Of a stretch of DNA of 22,642 nt, positions 21,874 through 22,642 are shown one piece after another. Made by a program: the position numbers and the translations under genes. The first letter of the stretch is position 1, and every line of letters starts with the position of its first letter. The DNA is taken from NCBI GenBank assembly GCA_902495545.1, contig CABUXM010000030.1, positions 1 through 22,642 on the forward strand, in the 5' to 3' direction. The DNA comes from an uncultured Collinsella sp. GTDB lineage: Bacteria; Actinomycetota; Coriobacteriia; Coriobacteriales; Coriobacteriaceae. The notes beneath the pieces are model-generated. The model was not told where the DNA came from, did no database searches, and saw only the letters and a program-made list of their open reading frames with translations.

Positions 21874-22642
21874 TAGGCAGCCTCAATACGATGCAGGATA
21901 TCCTCAACGACCTCATCGATCGTAAACTCGTCCATATCGAACCACACGATACGGTCATCGCGCTTAAACCACGAAAGCTGACGCTTGGCATAACGACGTG
22001 AACGCATTTTAATGAGTTCACGAGCCTCATCCATGCTCATTACGCCATTGAAAGCATCGATGATCTCTTTATAGCCAATTGCCTGCATCGACGTCAGGGC
22101 ATCTCCCAGCCCCTGGTCCATAAGACCGCGAACCTCATCAGCTAGACCCTGTTCAAACATCAGATCGACACGCAGGTTAATGCGCTCGTAGAGCACCTCG
22201 CGATTACGCGTCAGACCAAACCATAGAGCATGATAATGCTCGCGCGGAACACTAAACTGACTTTTTTGCTGTGCATAGGAGATACCATCATCATGCATCT
22301 CGAGCGCACGAATCACACGGCGCACGTTATGGGGATGAATAACAGCAGCCGATTCAGGGTCACGCTCGGCAAGCAGGGCATGCAGTTCTTCCTCACCAAT
22401 ACGCTCGGCAAGCTCCTGATAGCCCGCACGGCGATCGTCCTCAAGTTCACCCGAGGGAAAGTCCATCTCATCGAGGGCGGCCTTGAGATACAGCCCCGTA
22501 CCTCCGCAAAAAACCGGCAGGCAACCCGAACCAAGGAGACGTTCAACATGCGCGCGAGCGTCAGCCTGATAAAGCGCAGCAGAATATGCCACACCCGGCT
22601 CTACAATGTCGACGAGACGCAGCGGCGCCGTACACTCATTGG
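21873..22642 (-). CDS. miaA: tRNA dimethylallyltransferase (5' part missing)
   Basis: The enzyme adds an isopentenyl group to A37 of tRNAs that read codons starting with U. The window holds the last 256 or so residues. The N-terminal P-loop lies beyond the right edge, and the frame is open to base 22642. Visible signatures are VFCGGTGLYLKA, IHPHNVRRVIRALE, SMQAIGYKEI and RRYAKRQLSWFKRD, all typical of MiaA. No damage is seen. Its stop overlaps the hflX start by one base. Confidence 0.95.
   Translation of the reverse strand, partial: NECTAPLRLVDIVEPGVAYSAALYQADARAHVERLLGSGCLPVFCGGTGLYLKAALDEMDFPSGELEDDRRAGYQELAERIGEEELHALLAERDPESAAVIHPHNVRRVIRALEMHDDGISYAQQKSQFSVPREHYHALWFGLTRNREVLYERINLRVDLMFEQGLADEVRGLMDQGLGDALTSMQAIGYKEIIDAFNGVMSMDEARELIKMRSRRYAKRQLSWFKRDDRIVWFDMDEFTIDEVVEDILHRIEAA

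Overview
The window looks like chromosome of a gut actinobacterium of the class Coriobacteriia, most likely Collinsella aerofaciens or a close relative. The strongest clue is the gene at 7628-8419. Its product matches, as far as I can recall it, the characterised NADPH-dependent 7-beta-hydroxysteroid dehydrogenase of C. aerofaciens (263 residues, including Gly39-Arg40-Arg41 and the Ser143/Tyr156/Lys160 triad). The actinobacterial order pgsA - GarA-like FHA protein - FtsR-like MerR regulator fits this.

Region 1 (about 1-9120) is accessory and scarred. It holds long non-coding stretches and five or more gene remnants (718-897, 3771-3869, 3880-4050, 7236-7457, 8761-9118). A DUF1648 membrane-protein gene lies between two 177-bp direct repeats. 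A secreted or surface protein with a Flp-pilin-like N-terminus and a DUF6273-like C-terminus has a G9 tract in its first codons. There is also a small hypothetical gene, a 972-residue protein joining 24-residue helical repeats to a calcineurin-like phosphoesterase, and the bile-acid enzyme gene between two scars.

Region 2 (about 9268-14800) is core-like: pgsA, a GarA-like FHA gene and an FtsR-like regulator in a row, then apt (broken here by an apparent one-base deletion), a secreted NlpC/P60 hydrolase, and a convergent degV / DUF1836 pair. The two promoters of that pair share an operator-like 15-mer.

Region 3 (about 14945-22642) is also core-like: trxB divergent from an MGDG-synthase-type glycosyltransferase; a 390-bp intergenic region made largely of three long hairpins; a leftward LysM-protein - nrdR - dut operon divergent from lexA across three LexA boxes; an acyltransferase-like membrane gene overlapping the end of lexA; and hflX overlapping miaA, which runs off the right edge.

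Functionally, Region 3 groups nucleotide-pool control (dut, nrdR), the SOS response (lexA and a YneA-like LysM protein) and translation maintenance (miaA, hflX). Region 2 concerns the cell envelope, cell division and metabolic signalling. I saw no tRNA, rRNA, CRISPR array, complete transposase or phage module.
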